Below, piece after piece: positions 29,469 to 39,840 of a stretch of DNA of 64,000 bases. Source of the stretch: Epithemia pelagica (taxonomy: Eukaryota; Bacillariophyta; Bacillariophyceae; Surirellales; Surirellaceae); assembly GCA_946965045.2 (NCBI GenBank), contig OX337230.1:124001-188000 (forward strand). The letters are read 5' to 3'. The notes under the pieces are model-generated. The model worked only from the letters and a program-made list of their open reading frames with translations, did no database searches and was not told where the DNA came from. Each line of letters starts with the position of its first letter. Within the stretch, counting starts at the first letter, position 1. The translations under genes and the position numbers were made by a program.

Positions 29469-32400
29469 TCACCATCCTTGATTTAGTTTTCGGATGGTCT
29501 CAAAGGTTTCTCGAGCCAGACCTTTCGTGAGGATGTCGGCCCGTTGCAACTTGGTGTCGATTTTGGAAATCGTAATCGTGCGATCTTCCATATTGGATTT
29601 CGAGGACACAATGGTTGCGTTTGTGGCTTTCACCTGGGACCAAAACCAGTGCCACTTGTTGTTTAGCGAGCGAGATCGAGAGGTGAGACGTTGGTTGGTG
29701 GCCACAAGGTAAGCACTATTGTTGTCCTCATGGACTTCTGCAGTAATCCGTGGCACACTTGGATTGATTCTCACACAAGAGTTTAACTCGTTCAAGACTT
29801 CTTGCAACCAAACTACAACTCTCATGGCTTGGGACAGAGCCACGTGTTCGGAGTGAAAGGTGCTTGTTGCAATTTCGCTTTGCAATTGAGATTTCCAAAC
29901 CAGAGGACTTCCCCCAAAGAAAATGATATACCCAGTTCGGGACTTGGCGCTTGTTGGATCATCTTCTGGTTCTCGGCCGTGTAGACCCATGAAGTCTGCA
30001 TCGACATAACAATCAAGCCAATAATCTTTGCTTGGGCGAAAGATGGTGCCGTTGTCGATGGTCCGTGAGAGATATCGGATGATGGCTTTGACGGCTTGAG
30101 CGTGCGATTGTTTTGGATCATTGGAAAAACGTGCCACTTGGCTCACGGCAAACGTTATATCTGGCCGTGTGTTGGTGGAGAGATACAACAACATACCAAC
30201 CACTGACCGATAGTTCCAATTGTCTTTCATGGGAGGTCCGTTGGGATCACTTCCCAATCCAATCTGCGCTGCAGGGGTCCAATTTCCGTTGCAGTCTTCC
30301 ATCTTTGTGGTTTGGAGGATGCGCTTGATTAAGCCGGGTTGAGTCATTACAATCTCGTCTTTGTTCCGCTTGAAATCGATTCCCAGGTATTCTGCAAAGT
30401 CGGAGTCTTTGGACAATTCGAAACCTTTTGTTTTCAGTCGTTCTATGAATGCATCCACAAGAGTCATAGTGGGTGCAACGATGCCACAATCATCCACCCA
30501 AATGAAGAGAAGCATGTCTGGTTTCATGAAGAAACATTCGTCATGGTCGCTTTTCTTGAAACCATCTTCCAAAAGAGCTTCAATGAGTTTTTCATACCAT
30601 AATCTAGGGGCAATGGTCAAACCGTAGAGACTCTTCAGTAGACGTAGGCAGGTGGGTTCTGAGCTGGTTGACTTGAAACCAGGTGGTATGTGGATCCAGA
30701 TGGGTTCCTTGAGTTTTGCCTGGACGAAGGCATTGCTGAAGTCTATGCATACCATTACCCATTGTTGACTTAGGGCGTAGATCATGCAAATTCGGATGAT
30801 TGCCCAATTTACAACTGGTGAATAGGCGTCTGGTGCTTGTTCTTGAAGGTCGCCTCTCACGCAGTAGCGTCCTTTGTGCTTCTTGATTGTTCCATCGGCG
30901 TGGCGTTTTCGTTTGAAAACCCATGTGCCTGGTAGAATCTTGGTTTTGGCAGCCGACTGTGGCTCTTCAATCCGTGTCTCTTTTTCTGTTAGCTCATCAA
31001 TTTCTTGTTTTGCTGCCTTGCGCCAGTGAGGAAGGTCTGCATCTTTCAACGCTTGGTCGTAGCTCAGAGTGTCAGGGTCTACGATGGTTGCCTTGAAGAG
31101 TCCAATTGTAGCTTGAAAGGGCAGGTTGTCAAGAGTATCGACGTGGGCAAGGTAGGACTTGTGTGTGGGGTCCATGGATTCGACGAGACGATTGGGTGAA
31201 CGCCGGTTTCGGCCGGATCGACGAGGGGCTGGAGAGGCATGCTCCCTCTGGTTGGATGGCTCCCTCTGTTTGGTTGGCTCCCTCTGTGGCTTGTGTTCAG
31301 GTGGTTGTGATTTGGGGGCAGGAGGAGCCTGTGTTGGTGGACTCTCCCTCTGCTCCGTGGGCATGGTCCAATCATCCTTAAGGGAAAGGGGAGGGAGTTT
31401 GTGCGGTGCAGCCAAAGTGGTGGGAGGAGGATTGGTCGACATGCGCGACGGAGCATCGGCAGGCGACGACGGAACACTGGGTGGGGCAGACACTGGACGT
31501 GGAGTACTGACTGGGTGGGGCAAGGGAGGGGTAGCCGTGGTTGAAGGTGGTGGGACGGCAGGGGTGTCGTATGCCAGTGGAACAGGAGGGGTCGCGTTTT
31601 CCATGGCCTCAAAGATCTTGTTTTTGGTGAGTTCGGAGGCAGTGGCTTCGGGCGCGTCATTCGGAGAATCGTCGTCTGCTGATGGATCGTCGTATCCTGG
31701 TGAGTGCAGAATGTTGTCCATGTTTGCGAAGATTTGGTCAACTGTTGCATGTGGTGAGTGGGAGTTTTCGTTGGTTGCTGCCACTGTTGCAAACCAGTCG
31801 TCGAAGACAACGTGGTATTGCGGTGAGATTGTGCCCGTGTCGAGGTTAAGTACGAGTGGAGCGGTGAGTGCATGTTGTTGGGAGAATCCAACAAACATGC
31901 AGCGTTGACTTCTTGGCTTCCATCGTGGTAATTTCTTACCGTCTTGTATTGTTTTGTTCAGAACATATGCCGGTGCACCCCAGACATGAAGATCGTGGAA
32001 GCGGCGTTGCTCCCATCTTGTCTTGGTGAAGAGGTCGATGGGGGAAATTCCTGTTTCAATCTTTGGGAGTCGGTTGTAGATGAAAACAGCATGGTCGACG
32101 GCCATGGGCCAAAGAGTTGGGTCTGCAACTTCGGGCCAATGGGTGGCGGCGTGTAACATCATGGTCCTTGCCATGGACATGATGGTTTGGATGCTGCGCT
32201 CTGCCACGCCATTGTGGTGGTGTGCGCCTACACCGGCAAAGCTTGTTACTTGCTGAAAGGTTTGCAGGTGCTCGGTGTATTTCTTCGAGGTGAAGGCGGT
32301 GCCATTGTCTGTGTGATATTGTTGAATGATCACTCCTTGGTTCTGACATCGTTGTTCGTATTCTGTTTTTGCTTTTAGTGTTTGGTGGGTGTTAAGGTGA

Positions 32401-35400
32401 GTTTGCATGGATACGTCGATGTATCCACTTGCGTGATCTACAAAAATGCATCCACCGCTAAGCATTGCTTCTTCTTTGGTTTTGCCTTTTGATGTGTAGA
32501 GGCGTCCTTTTGTCGAGCAGATGAAGTGGTCTGCTGAAACTTGTTGACCGGGAAAAAGGTGGTTCTTTTTCAGGGCTCCTTCTTTGTCTTGTATTTTGAC
32601 GGTTTTCTGTCCTGGGGAGTGCCTGGTCTTTTGTTTTCCATAAAGACAAGCGGCACACAACGGAGGAGTTGTCAGTTTGCAGACGGCAGTGTGGAGTCGT
32701 CGCGACGACTCGTCATTCGACAATACACCAGAGCGGAGAACAAGCTGGACGACGCGGAAGGGTGCATGTCCAAACCGGATGTGCCATTGGCTCCAGACCT
32801 TTTGTGGTGCTGAGAGGTTTATGTTGCGTTCGTCGACTGTGGTGACAGTGGCAACGAATGCAGAGACTGAACGGTTCACTCCTAGTCGGTGGTAGCAGAT
32901 GCTTTTCGGTAAGTTGCTTTCGGCTTCGATTTCGACTTTTATTGGTCCTCGAGCAGGGTCGTTTCTCACCCCGCTGAGTTTGAGTCCTTGTGGTTCGATT
33001 TTTATGGTTTCCCCTTGGTATCGTTGTAAGAGGCTGCTTGTACTGAGAAGCCTACAGCCAGCTGCGGGTATGTACAGAGCAAGGAGTTCGATGCATCTTA
33101 GCCGTCCATGGACGTCTTTGATGTACCATTCCACGACTCCTTGGCTTTCGACTTGTGCTCCTTCGGCCAAACCTTGGACCTGATAGTCAGGAGGTACGTC
33201 CCTCACTTTGTTTGGAATGAAATCGCTCTTGTCGTTCGTGATGGAGACACTTGCGCCTGAATCCCAAATGAGGAGAAAAGCTTGTTTGTCTTCCATTTCT
33301 GACTGAAATTTTCGTGGATGATTGATTGCAGCTTGGAGCGCCAGATTTTGGCTCATGGTGTAAGCATGTGCCTGTATGGTGGTGGTGCTCATGAGTGATG
33401 GAAGTGGCTGTGGTCCTTGCAGTGGTCTAATCGTTGTCTTGTTTGTTCTGTCTCGTTTGTGTTTCGTACGGTTTCGTCGATGTTTTGGTTTCCGTGGTTT
33501 GGACTTTGGGTGAGGTCGGTGTCGGTCGTGGTGGGAGCGAGGTTTCGGTGCCACAGCAATGGCATGGGTTGGCTGGTATTCTCCCTCTGATGTGGGACAG
33601 AGACCGAGTACTGATCGCAGCCATCGTCCAACAGAGCGGACCAAGGACATGCCAGAGTTTGGTGGAAGACATGTGACAATCAACCGGTGGGTGAGACAAT
33701 CCACGGGTGAGTGGAGGGGACGCGACAAAGAGTGAACAATCTGCAAAGCAGCTGTAGCGCCTCCAAAACAGGAAAGGAGGTATGGGAGTGCCTTTCTTGG
33801 AGCCAGATGTGGACCAATATACAACAAACCAGTGCCGAGCAAACCGGTGAGAGCGCCTTGCTTCACGGTTATCATCAGTGTTCTTGTAGAAGGCAGTGGT
33901 GGGAAGAATTGATGACGATTGGGATTAGAAGGAAGGTTCAGACGGAGTGGTTTCTTTTTCTTTCGTTTCGGTTTTGTCGTAAACTTGGTGGTCGCGACAT
34001 GGGCGGCTGGTTTGCTGGGCAGGTTGGTCAGATGTTCGTCGTGGGAGTCCGGGGTGATGTCATTTGGATTGATGGTGATATCCATGGCATGACCAGGGAG
34101 TCCTTGTTTGTTCTGCTTGATGATGATGGCACCATAGTCGGAGATGGTGGCCAACTCCCATGCTGTGTGCAGGGTACTGCTCAGACTTGGTGTTTCCATG
34201 CTGAGACGGCTGTGATGTACTTGCTCGTCTAGCTGGAGAGCGGTCAGGGCTTCCTTCAGTTTCTGTTGGAGAGAAGGTAGTTGTTGTTCTAAAGTCTTCT
34301 TCAAACGTGGATTTTCTTCTTTGTGATAGGCCGTGTGTGTGTGGATAAAGTGCTCCACTAGGCTCTCAATGTGGTCTTGACGGATGGCTGGGTCGTCTTC
34401 TCCCATCATTTGCCTTTGACGAGTTGCGAAGGGAATAATGGGAGAGGAGGGACGTTTCTTGGGGGCTGAGGGCTCGCCCGGCGCGTGGAAGAGTCGTGTT
34501 GGGGTGATGAACGACAGATCTAGGCTGTTGGGCGAGAGTGCACTGTAAGTACGGGGAGGCGTTTCCCACTCAATGGGGGATACTTCATCGTCTTGAATCG
34601 CCGGCATCTTCCTATCAGGTGTTGGTTGGTCTTGTTCATGGAAGTTGGGCGGTTCTTTTTGGTCTTGTTCTTGATTCACTGGACAGTCTGACGGAATTTT
34701 CGTGTGGATGTCAGTGTTCGGTGGATCTTCATTCTTGTCGAATGTGAATGTTGCTTCATAGAAGTCATACCAGGTGTCATCGGTTCGTTCAGTTTCGCCG
34801 ACATTTGAGTTGTTGTACTCTTTCCAAGGTGAGTTGATGGTTGCCACTTTGGCATTGAGATTCAGTTTATTTAGATCTACGGTAAAGTCGATGTCCGGTG
34901 GTTCGGGTGCTGGATCTTGTTCTTCATCTGTCTCACTCTCGTTGTTTGTTTCGTTTGCCATCGTAGGTGGGCAGGCTCCGTCGTTGTTGTCATCATCGTG
35001 ATCGTTGTCATCTGCTTCGTCGTCGGCGTCTCCATTTGGGTCGTCGTCGTCGGTGTCTTCATCTTCTTCCTCTTCGTCATCTTCTTCATCGTCTTGGTCA
35101 TTTTCTCCGTCGGCTGCATCGTTGTCGGTGGTTCTTGCGGTGTCACCTGTCTCGGTAGCTTCGTCGTCGGAGTCTTCTGGTGGATGAACAATGCGGTGCA
35201 GGTTCATGACGCGGCGTAGTTCATCCGTTGCAGCTTGGATGAAGGCTTGTCGGATGTTGGGTGGAAGAGCCATCAAATCTCGGTTTGGAGCGTTTGGATC
35301 GTTGTCTTCTTCTTCGTCCGATGATTCTGCGATTGAGAGCTCGTCGGGGTCAATGAATGTGAGGGGACGAAATGTTGCCGGAGCTTGATGAAGGCCATAG

Positions 35401-37358
35401 GGTGTGATTGGTCGTGGAACGAGAGGTGGGAGTTCGACCGATTCGTCGGTTTGGTCGGAATCGACGTTCCTGAACAGAGAGGCCAAGTCTGGATCCTCTT
35501 CTTCGTCGTCTTGAAAGCGTGGAATCAGTGGAGGCGGTTCTGTGGTTGCGGAGCTTTCATCGCTTGCATCGTTGGATTTGGCGTCGTCGCAACAATCAAC
35601 CGGTCTCGTATCCAACAACATGTCGGTGGTTTCAACGGTGTTGTTGAGGAGAGACTCGTTTTGTGTGGTGTCTCGACGTTCTTCTCCCTCTGAAACAACA
35701 ATCGACACATTATCATCATCATCTTCGGGGCCCGATGCGGAGAACGTGTCCCAGAACGAGTCAGGGATGGATGGCATGCTGTCGATGTCGTCTTGGGTTT
35801 GATCAGGAGCGACAGAGTCAAAATCTTCGACTGAGAGGAGGTTTCGGACGGGAAATCGTGCTGCCCAGGCGCCAGCATCAAGATCTAGGGAGATCATGTT
35901 TGCCTGAGGGGCTGTGATTCCGCCAGGGTTGGATGTTTTCTTGTTGGACTTGGAGTGCCCCTTGTAGTCATCCGAGTGCTGTGCCGTGGAGTGGGTGCCG
36001 GTCCATCGGCCGCAGTGGGCGCACCAGTACCAAGTTTTCCCTTCGACTGTCTTCGTTTCGGACTGTCCTTGGGAGGGTGCTTGATACTTCCAGTTGACGG
36101 AGGATCCCGGGTTTGATTTGGTGGTTGTCTTGTTGTTGCTTCTGGAGGTGCGATTGGAGTTTCCCTTGGGTTTCTGGTTGAGAGATCCGCGACTGCCACT
36201 GCGCGAGTGTGCGCGTGGTCCTGAAGCTTGCTTGGAACTTTTGTGGGGACAATCTTTCGCCCAGTGGTCGAAACTGCCACAAATTAGACATGCTCCTTTC
36301 GACAAGGGGGTGTCGCCCATGTGTTGACGAAGGGCCATGGCTTGTACTTCCGAGAGGTTGGCAAAGGCTGCAGGAGGTGTCTTGGAGTCTTTGTTGTGGG
36401 TGGAAGCTGGCCATTTCTTGAGGTTCATGGCATCCATGTACAGAGCTTCGGCTTTGTCACAGATGTGGGCAAAAGAGAGTCCTTCTTTATCAAGAGTATC
36501 TTGTTGGTCTTGTTCCGTCATGTATCGAATCTCGAGAATTCGTTGCTGAACTTGTGGGTACAGATTCAACAATCCAAGGTTGTACAGGGGATCTCCATTT
36601 GCGAGTGCAAAGGCTTGGAGAACGGACAAGGTAAGTGTTTGTTTGTAAAATCCTGATGCAAACAGATCCTCACAATCTGCCTTCATGTGTGCAGCCATTT
36701 CAGAGATGTTCTGCCCTGGATACATGAATGGGGTTCGGCTTGCGATCTTGGCGGATAGAGCATCGTATTTCTGAACCGAGTCAGATTGGAGAAGGTTAAT
36801 AAAAGTCATCCAGGTAACGAGAAAGGAGTCCGTTGTGTTCGTCTTTGTTTCTAACATCTTGCGAATCTTCAGTTCGACAGAGTCGAGGAGACACATGCGT
36901 GCAGCGGTGTCGTTCTCTGAATCATATGGGTCGAAGTTGGCGCAGTGCACAGGGGCTGCCTTCTGCACAAGCTTGAGGTTAAAGCGAGTGTGCTCATTGA
37001 CAATGTGTCGCATCTCTTTTGGGTTGGCTGGATCGGCGAGGTAGCAGATGGTGTCGAGACCTCGGAGTACGAAGATGTCGTTGAGACGCTTCATAAATTC
37101 GTGGAGGTTGTCTCCCTTTTTGTAACGAATTGACAATCCACTGCAGCGAGTCTCGAATCCGGTGATGTCTTTGCCGAATCGTCGTTGGTGAGGAGTTGCA
37201 GGGTAGGTTTTGGCGGTTGGGTCGAGTCCTTTCCAGGTGGGGAGAGGCTTTCCGCCGGTCCAAGCCGCCCACTTGTACTCGTCGAGTTGAACAAGATCGC
37301 CCATTGTGGGCTTGGGTGGCTTGAAAGTGGGCTTGAGTGTAGTTTCAGAACTTGCCAT
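29469..37358 (-). CDS. Gag-Pol polyprotein of copia element 1
   Basis: A single open frame of 2,629 residues; ordinary copia polyproteins are about 1,300-1,500. Order by approximate residue: Gag to 480, with a CCHC knuckle (CLICGSFDHWAKDCP, 356) and a second zinc-like motif (WCAHCGRWTGTHSTAQH, 441); a very acidic, Asp/Glu-rich region to about 1000; a hydrophobic stretch (GLLGTGLLYIGPHLAP, about 1166-1210) followed by a basic tract; aspartic protease DSGASVSITN at 1365; integrase with HTDNGTAF and HHHNGVAERS from about 1600; a Pro-rich spacer; reverse transcriptase with box WVDD at about 2284 in place of YVDD; RNase H (DCYVDADF, 2446). Gag and Pol are fused without any stop or shift, so their ratio must be set otherwise. 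All catalytic motifs are present, so the copy may be functional. Confidence 0.9.
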   Translation of the reverse strand: MASSETTLKPTFKPPKPTMGDLVQLDEYKWAAWTGGKPLPTWKGLDPTAKTYPATPHQRRFGKDITGFETRCSGLSIRYKKGDNLHEFMKRLNDIFVLRGLDTICYLADPANPKEMRHIVNEHTRFNLKLVQKAAPVHCANFDPYDSENDTAARMCLLDSVELKIRKMLETKTNTTDSFLVTWMTFINLLQSDSVQKYDALSAKIASRTPFMYPGQNISEMAAHMKADCEDLFASGFYKQTLTLSVLQAFALANGDPLYNLGLLNLYPQVQQRILEIRYMTEQDQQDTLDKEGLSFAHICDKAEALYMDAMNLKKWPASTHNKDSKTPPAAFANLSEVQAMALRQHMGDTPLSKGACLICGSFDHWAKDCPHKSSKQASGPRAHSRSGSRGSLNQKPKGNSNRTSRSNNKTTTKSNPGSSVNWKYQAPSQGQSETKTVEGKTWYWCAHCGRWTGTHSTAQHSDDYKGHSKSNKKTSNPGGITAPQANMISLDLDAGAWAARFPVRNLLSVEDFDSVAPDQTQDDIDSMPSIPDSFWDTFSASGPEDDDDNVSIVVSEGEERRDTTQNESLLNNTVETTDMLLDTRPVDCCDDAKSNDASDESSATTEPPPLIPRFQDDEEEDPDLASLFRNVDSDQTDESVELPPLVPRPITPYGLHQAPATFRPLTFIDPDELSIAESSDEEEDNDPNAPNRDLMALPPNIRQAFIQAATDELRRVMNLHRIVHPPEDSDDEATETGDTARTTDNDAADGENDQDDEEDDEEEEDEDTDDDDPNGDADDEADDNDHDDDNNDGACPPTMANETNNESETDEEQDPAPEPPDIDFTVDLNKLNLNAKVATINSPWKEYNNSNVGETERTDDTWYDFYEATFTFDKNEDPPNTDIHTKIPSDCPVNQEQDQKEPPNFHEQDQPTPDRKMPAIQDDEVSPIEWETPPRTYSALSPNSLDLSFITPTRLFHAPGEPSAPKKRPSSPIIPFATRQRQMMGEDDPAIRQDHIESLVEHFIHTHTAYHKEENPRLKKTLEQQLPSLQQKLKEALTALQLDEQVHHSRLSMETPSLSSTLHTAWELATISDYGAIIIKQNKQGLPGHAMDITINPNDITPDSHDEHLTNLPSKPAAHVATTKFTTKPKRKKKKPLRLNLPSNPNRHQFFPPLPSTRTLMITVKQGALTGLLGTGLLYIGPHLAPRKALPYLLSCFGGATAALQIVHSLSRPLHSPVDCLTHRLIVTCLPPNSGMSLVRSVGRWLRSVLGLCPTSEGEYQPTHAIAVAPKPRSHHDRHRPHPKSKPRKPKHRRNRTKHKRDRTNKTTIRPLQGPQPLPSLMSTTTIQAHAYTMSQNLALQAAINHPRKFQSEMEDKQAFLLIWDSGASVSITNDKSDFIPNKVRDVPPDYQVQGLAEGAQVESQGVVEWYIKDVHGRLRCIELLALYIPAAGCRLLSTSSLLQRYQGETIKIEPQGLKLSGVRNDPARGPIKVEIEAESNLPKSICYHRLGVNRSVSAFVATVTTVDERNINLSAPQKVWSQWHIRFGHAPFRVVQLVLRSGVLSNDESSRRLHTAVCKLTTPPLCAACLYGKQKTRHSPGQKTVKIQDKEGALKKNHLFPGQQVSADHFICSTKGRLYTSKGKTKEEAMLSGGCIFVDHASGYIDVSMQTHLNTHQTLKAKTEYEQRCQNQGVIIQQYHTDNGTAFTSKKYTEHLQTFQQVTSFAGVGAHHHNGVAERSIQTIMSMARTMMLHAATHWPEVADPTLWPMAVDHAVFIYNRLPKIETGISPIDLFTKTRWEQRRFHDLHVWGAPAYVLNKTIQDGKKLPRWKPRSQRCMFVGFSQQHALTAPLVLNLDTGTISPQYHVVFDDWFATVAATNENSHSPHATVDQIFANMDNILHSPGYDDPSADDDSPNDAPEATASELTKNKIFEAMENATPPVPLAYDTPAVPPPSTTATPPLPHPVSTPRPVSAPPSVPSSPADAPSRMSTNPPPTTLAAPHKLPPLSLKDDWTMPTEQRESPPTQAPPAPKSQPPEHKPQREPTKQREPSNQREHASPAPRRSGRNRRSPNRLVESMDPTHKSYLAHVDTLDNLPFQATIGLFKATIVDPDTLSYDQALKDADLPHWRKAAKQEIDELTEKETRIEEPQSAAKTKILPGTWVFKRKRHADGTIKKHKGRYCVRGDLQEQAPDAYSPVVNWAIIRICMIYALSQQWVMVCIDFSNAFVQAKLKEPIWIHIPPGFKSTSSEPTCLRLLKSLYGLTIAPRLWYEKLIEALLEDGFKKSDHDECFFMKPDMLLFIWVDDCGIVAPTMTLVDAFIERLKTKGFELSKDSDFAEYLGIDFKRNKDEIVMTQPGLIKRILQTTKMEDCNGNWTPAAQIGLGSDPNGPPMKDNWNYRSVVGMLLYLSTNTRPDITFAVSQVARFSNDPKQSHAQAVKAIIRYLSRTIDNGTIFRPSKDYWLDCYVDADFMGLHGREPEDDPTSAKSRTGYIIFFGGSPLVWKSQLQSEIATSTFHSEHVALSQAMRVVVWLQEVLNELNSCVRINPSVPRITAEVHEDNNSAYLVATNQRLTSRSRSLNNKWHWFWSQVKATNATIVSSKSNMEDRTITISKIDTKLQRADILTKGLARETFETIRKLNQGW

Positions 37359-37589
37359 GCTGGAGGTGTCCGAGGCGTTTCCGTGAGAACTGGAACTGTT
37401 GAAGAGGATTTCTTCTTCAATTGGCTCAAAGGAGAAGTGGCTCCCTAGAGTCGATGGCGAATCGTCGCTTGGGGTAGACAGCTTGTTGGCCTGTCAAAAT
37501 CTCGAGAAGGGGTAGTCCGACAATGATGGTCGTTGGGCTAGAACAGAGGAAACGGTAGCGGGTTAGGCTGTAATTTGGGCGTAATAACC

Positions 37590-38092
37590 TGTCAGAGTCA
37601 CTAGCATACACTGGGTATACTAATAGCTAGGGGAATACCGCGTAGTCGGGGTGGAGATTGATCAAGTCTCCACACCAACCTAGAAGTCTTTTGCGTTGCA
37701 AAAACTCCTGTATCGATATTATGATTAAAGCTATAGAGTAAACAAAGTGATCTTGAGTTCCTCATTTTGATTCCTCGCTTTGGTTTCCAGGAATTGATCT
37801 GCTATCTTGCAACGCACAGCTTGATTCAAATGGACGATAGTTATCTCATTTGTTGTTTGTTGTGTAATAGGTTAGTTAGCAAAACATGAGTGTCGTAGAC
37901 ACAAACAACGAGTGGCCCGGCGTTCTGTGGCGCCAAAAGCCCATCCTGCGCGTTATGCATGCGCGGATTCCGACATGTAGGCTTATATCATTGGGTCATG
38001 CAACACAAACTCCCAGTCGTGCAAATTCAATATTTCAAAACACAAATACAAATTTGAAAACGCGACTGGTGCTAAAAACATAAACTGCGACT
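37590..38092 (-). repeat. 5' LTR of copia element 1
   Basis: 503 bp. In sense the LTR is followed by GGTTATTACGCCCAA (37575-37589), the expected primer-binding position. It begins like the initiator-tRNA half site of element 2 (GGTTATGAGCCCAAG) but is not a clean match, so I do not name the tRNA. Confidence 0.9.
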
Positions 38093-38847
38093 CGGGGCAA
38101 TCCACGAGTGCCGAACCAACAAGTCGTGCACCGCCACCCGTCGTGTGTTTGTCCAATGCCACCTTGATTCCGTCTGGATATGCATCCGTTTTGGATCCGC
38201 AACGTCAAAGTTTCTGGAAAGGCACCAAATGTCCCAGTATGATGCATGCCTTTGTCGACTTTGTTGTGGCCCGCTTGGACCTGTCCCACTTGCAAATGAT
38301 TCCTGGCAAGGTCACCATTATTGATCGTCGACCCTACTTGGCCCATCCCCGCACCAAGTTAAACACGACCAACGATCGTCGCTACTTGACCAATTTGCCC
38401 GACTTGGTCCATGAGTTGCAACACCACGTTGCAGGAGTGACCAATGTCACCTTGGTGGCCTTGGAAACACTGACGTTTGCCGACCAAGTCGCCTTGATGC
38501 GACAAACTCATGTCTTGATTGGCCATCATGGAGCCGGCATGGCGCACATGATTTTCTTGTCGTCCCACGACAATGCCATGATGCTTGAATACACGCCCAA
38601 TGGCCATGGGTTTTCCGGCGTCCTGGCCGATTGGAAACAACCACCCAGCAGCAGCAGCAATCGGAGTAGTACGACAATGCCATTGCAACAACAACAAAAG
38701 GGGGTGAAACACATCTTGTTGCCTCGATCGGGAAGTCTCACGGAATTGTCCCAAGCCGAAATCAAGACCACGTGCCGTCATGTGGCCAGACATGTTCGTT
38801 CCACAACTACAACGTCGGTGGTGACGAAAAGGAACAAAACCGAATAG

Positions 38848-39840
38848 CACCGAGTCATTGTCTGGTATCTTGGAGCTACGTCATGGGACTCGAGCCGTGT
38901 AAAGTCAAACGTCTTTTGCGGGGAAAGAACTACCGTATTCGATTCTGAGAGACAACCGTCTACTTATGAATATGAGTATTGTTGTTTTGGCAAGGGCATA
39001 CGAGAGGGAATCGCTATACGACAGCTGGGAGGAACACAACAGGTGCTTGTCTGACCCACGAGGAGAAATGCGTCCACCAGAAACGGAGATGGAGTGGACT
39101 TGACAGTGTGCGATCGAGAGGGAACGTAGGTCGCCGCGCGCTCTATCCAGCAGGCATTGCCCCTTTCTTGGACTCGCTCGCGCGGCTTTCGCTTCGCGCG
39201 CGGCCAACCACATCCCCTCATGTTTTGCATGGGCCAGACACAAGACACAGCGAAGTCCAAAAATGGGCGACGATCCATCCACACAGACCCTTCTCTTCTC
39301 TTTTCTGTCTGTGGTCCTCCCACCTTTCAACAGCCAAAAAATAGGACATTGTGTTTCCTCACACGACATGCGCATGGATATCCATCCGTCTGGAATCATC
39401 CAATACCCCGACAAATGCCAACAATGCAAGCACCACCACCATCGTCGGTGTACGTCGCATCATTGTTCCCGGTCATGAAGCAACAACCTTGTCCGAGAGT
39501 CAAATAAAAACGCGCACCGTGGTGTATTGATCTTCTTGATGAACCCTCTAAATCAGTTCCGAAATGGCATGTACACAATCGTGTAGGACCACCACGGTTG
39601 TAAGAAACACGTATTTTTTGGTCTACAAGCGATGCTCGCAGTGCTCGACACAATGACACGGACAGAAGCATATACGGTTTGCATGTTCGATAATCTTGTG
39701 CATCCTAAGTTTATTCATCCCGTTCAATCCGATGTATTTGACCTCACCAGTCAGTCGGCAGATAGAGAACCGCAATGAGTGACATGTCCAATGTGAACAT
39801 TATAAAAGCATGCAGATACAGCAATGGGTCGTGTGAAAGT
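38848..39840. other. Intergenic stretch between GT61 and glycerol kinase
   Basis: Frames on both strands (for example 39429-38905 minus) are rich in Cys, Arg and Ser in the way of chance frames and show no family. The genes on either side are convergent, so both 3' ends lie here. Confidence 0.4.

Larger units (their letters stand above)
28940..38092 (-). mobile_element. Copia-type LTR retrotransposon 1 (9,153 bp), inserted in the GT61 gene
   Basis: The element has two 503-bp LTRs (28940-29442 and 37590-38092), one polyprotein frame of 2,629 codons and a CGGGG duplication at both flanks. The LTRs differ at a single site that I can see (C at 29216, A at 37866). In sense orientation the LTR ends CTCTGACA but starts AGTCGC rather than the usual TG. 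A purine tract AAGAGGGAG (29443-29451, sense) abuts the 3' LTR. It is unusually long for a copia element. Confidence 0.9.
27302..38847 (+). pseudogene. GT61-family glycosyltransferase gene split by a retrotransposon
   Basis: The coding sequence occupies 27302-28939 and 38098-38847; removing the insertion and one copy of the 5-bp duplication leaves one continuous frame. An upstream ATG at 27185 precedes an (ATC)8 run, so the ATG at 27302 (MTKKTTTTSP) is preferred. The protein has a basic start, one signal-anchor span (FLLLCFATVLINHSFFLL), a long low-complexity stem and a catalytic region. Visible GT61 features are YVSGRVLLITRYDYCNIYFV before the insertion and GHHGAGMAHMIFLSS after it. GT61 enzymes (EOGT, plant xylosyl- and arabinosyltransferases) act in the secretory pathway on glycans; the donor and acceptor here are unknown. 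As it stands, the allele would yield a protein ending a few residues into the LTR, without the C-terminal motif. Confidence 0.75.

Noticed and set aside
38905-39429. 174-codon minus-strand frame in the GT61 to glycerol kinase spacer
   Set aside because: Cys/Arg/Ser-rich chance composition with an overlapping frame on the other strand and no recognisable motif.
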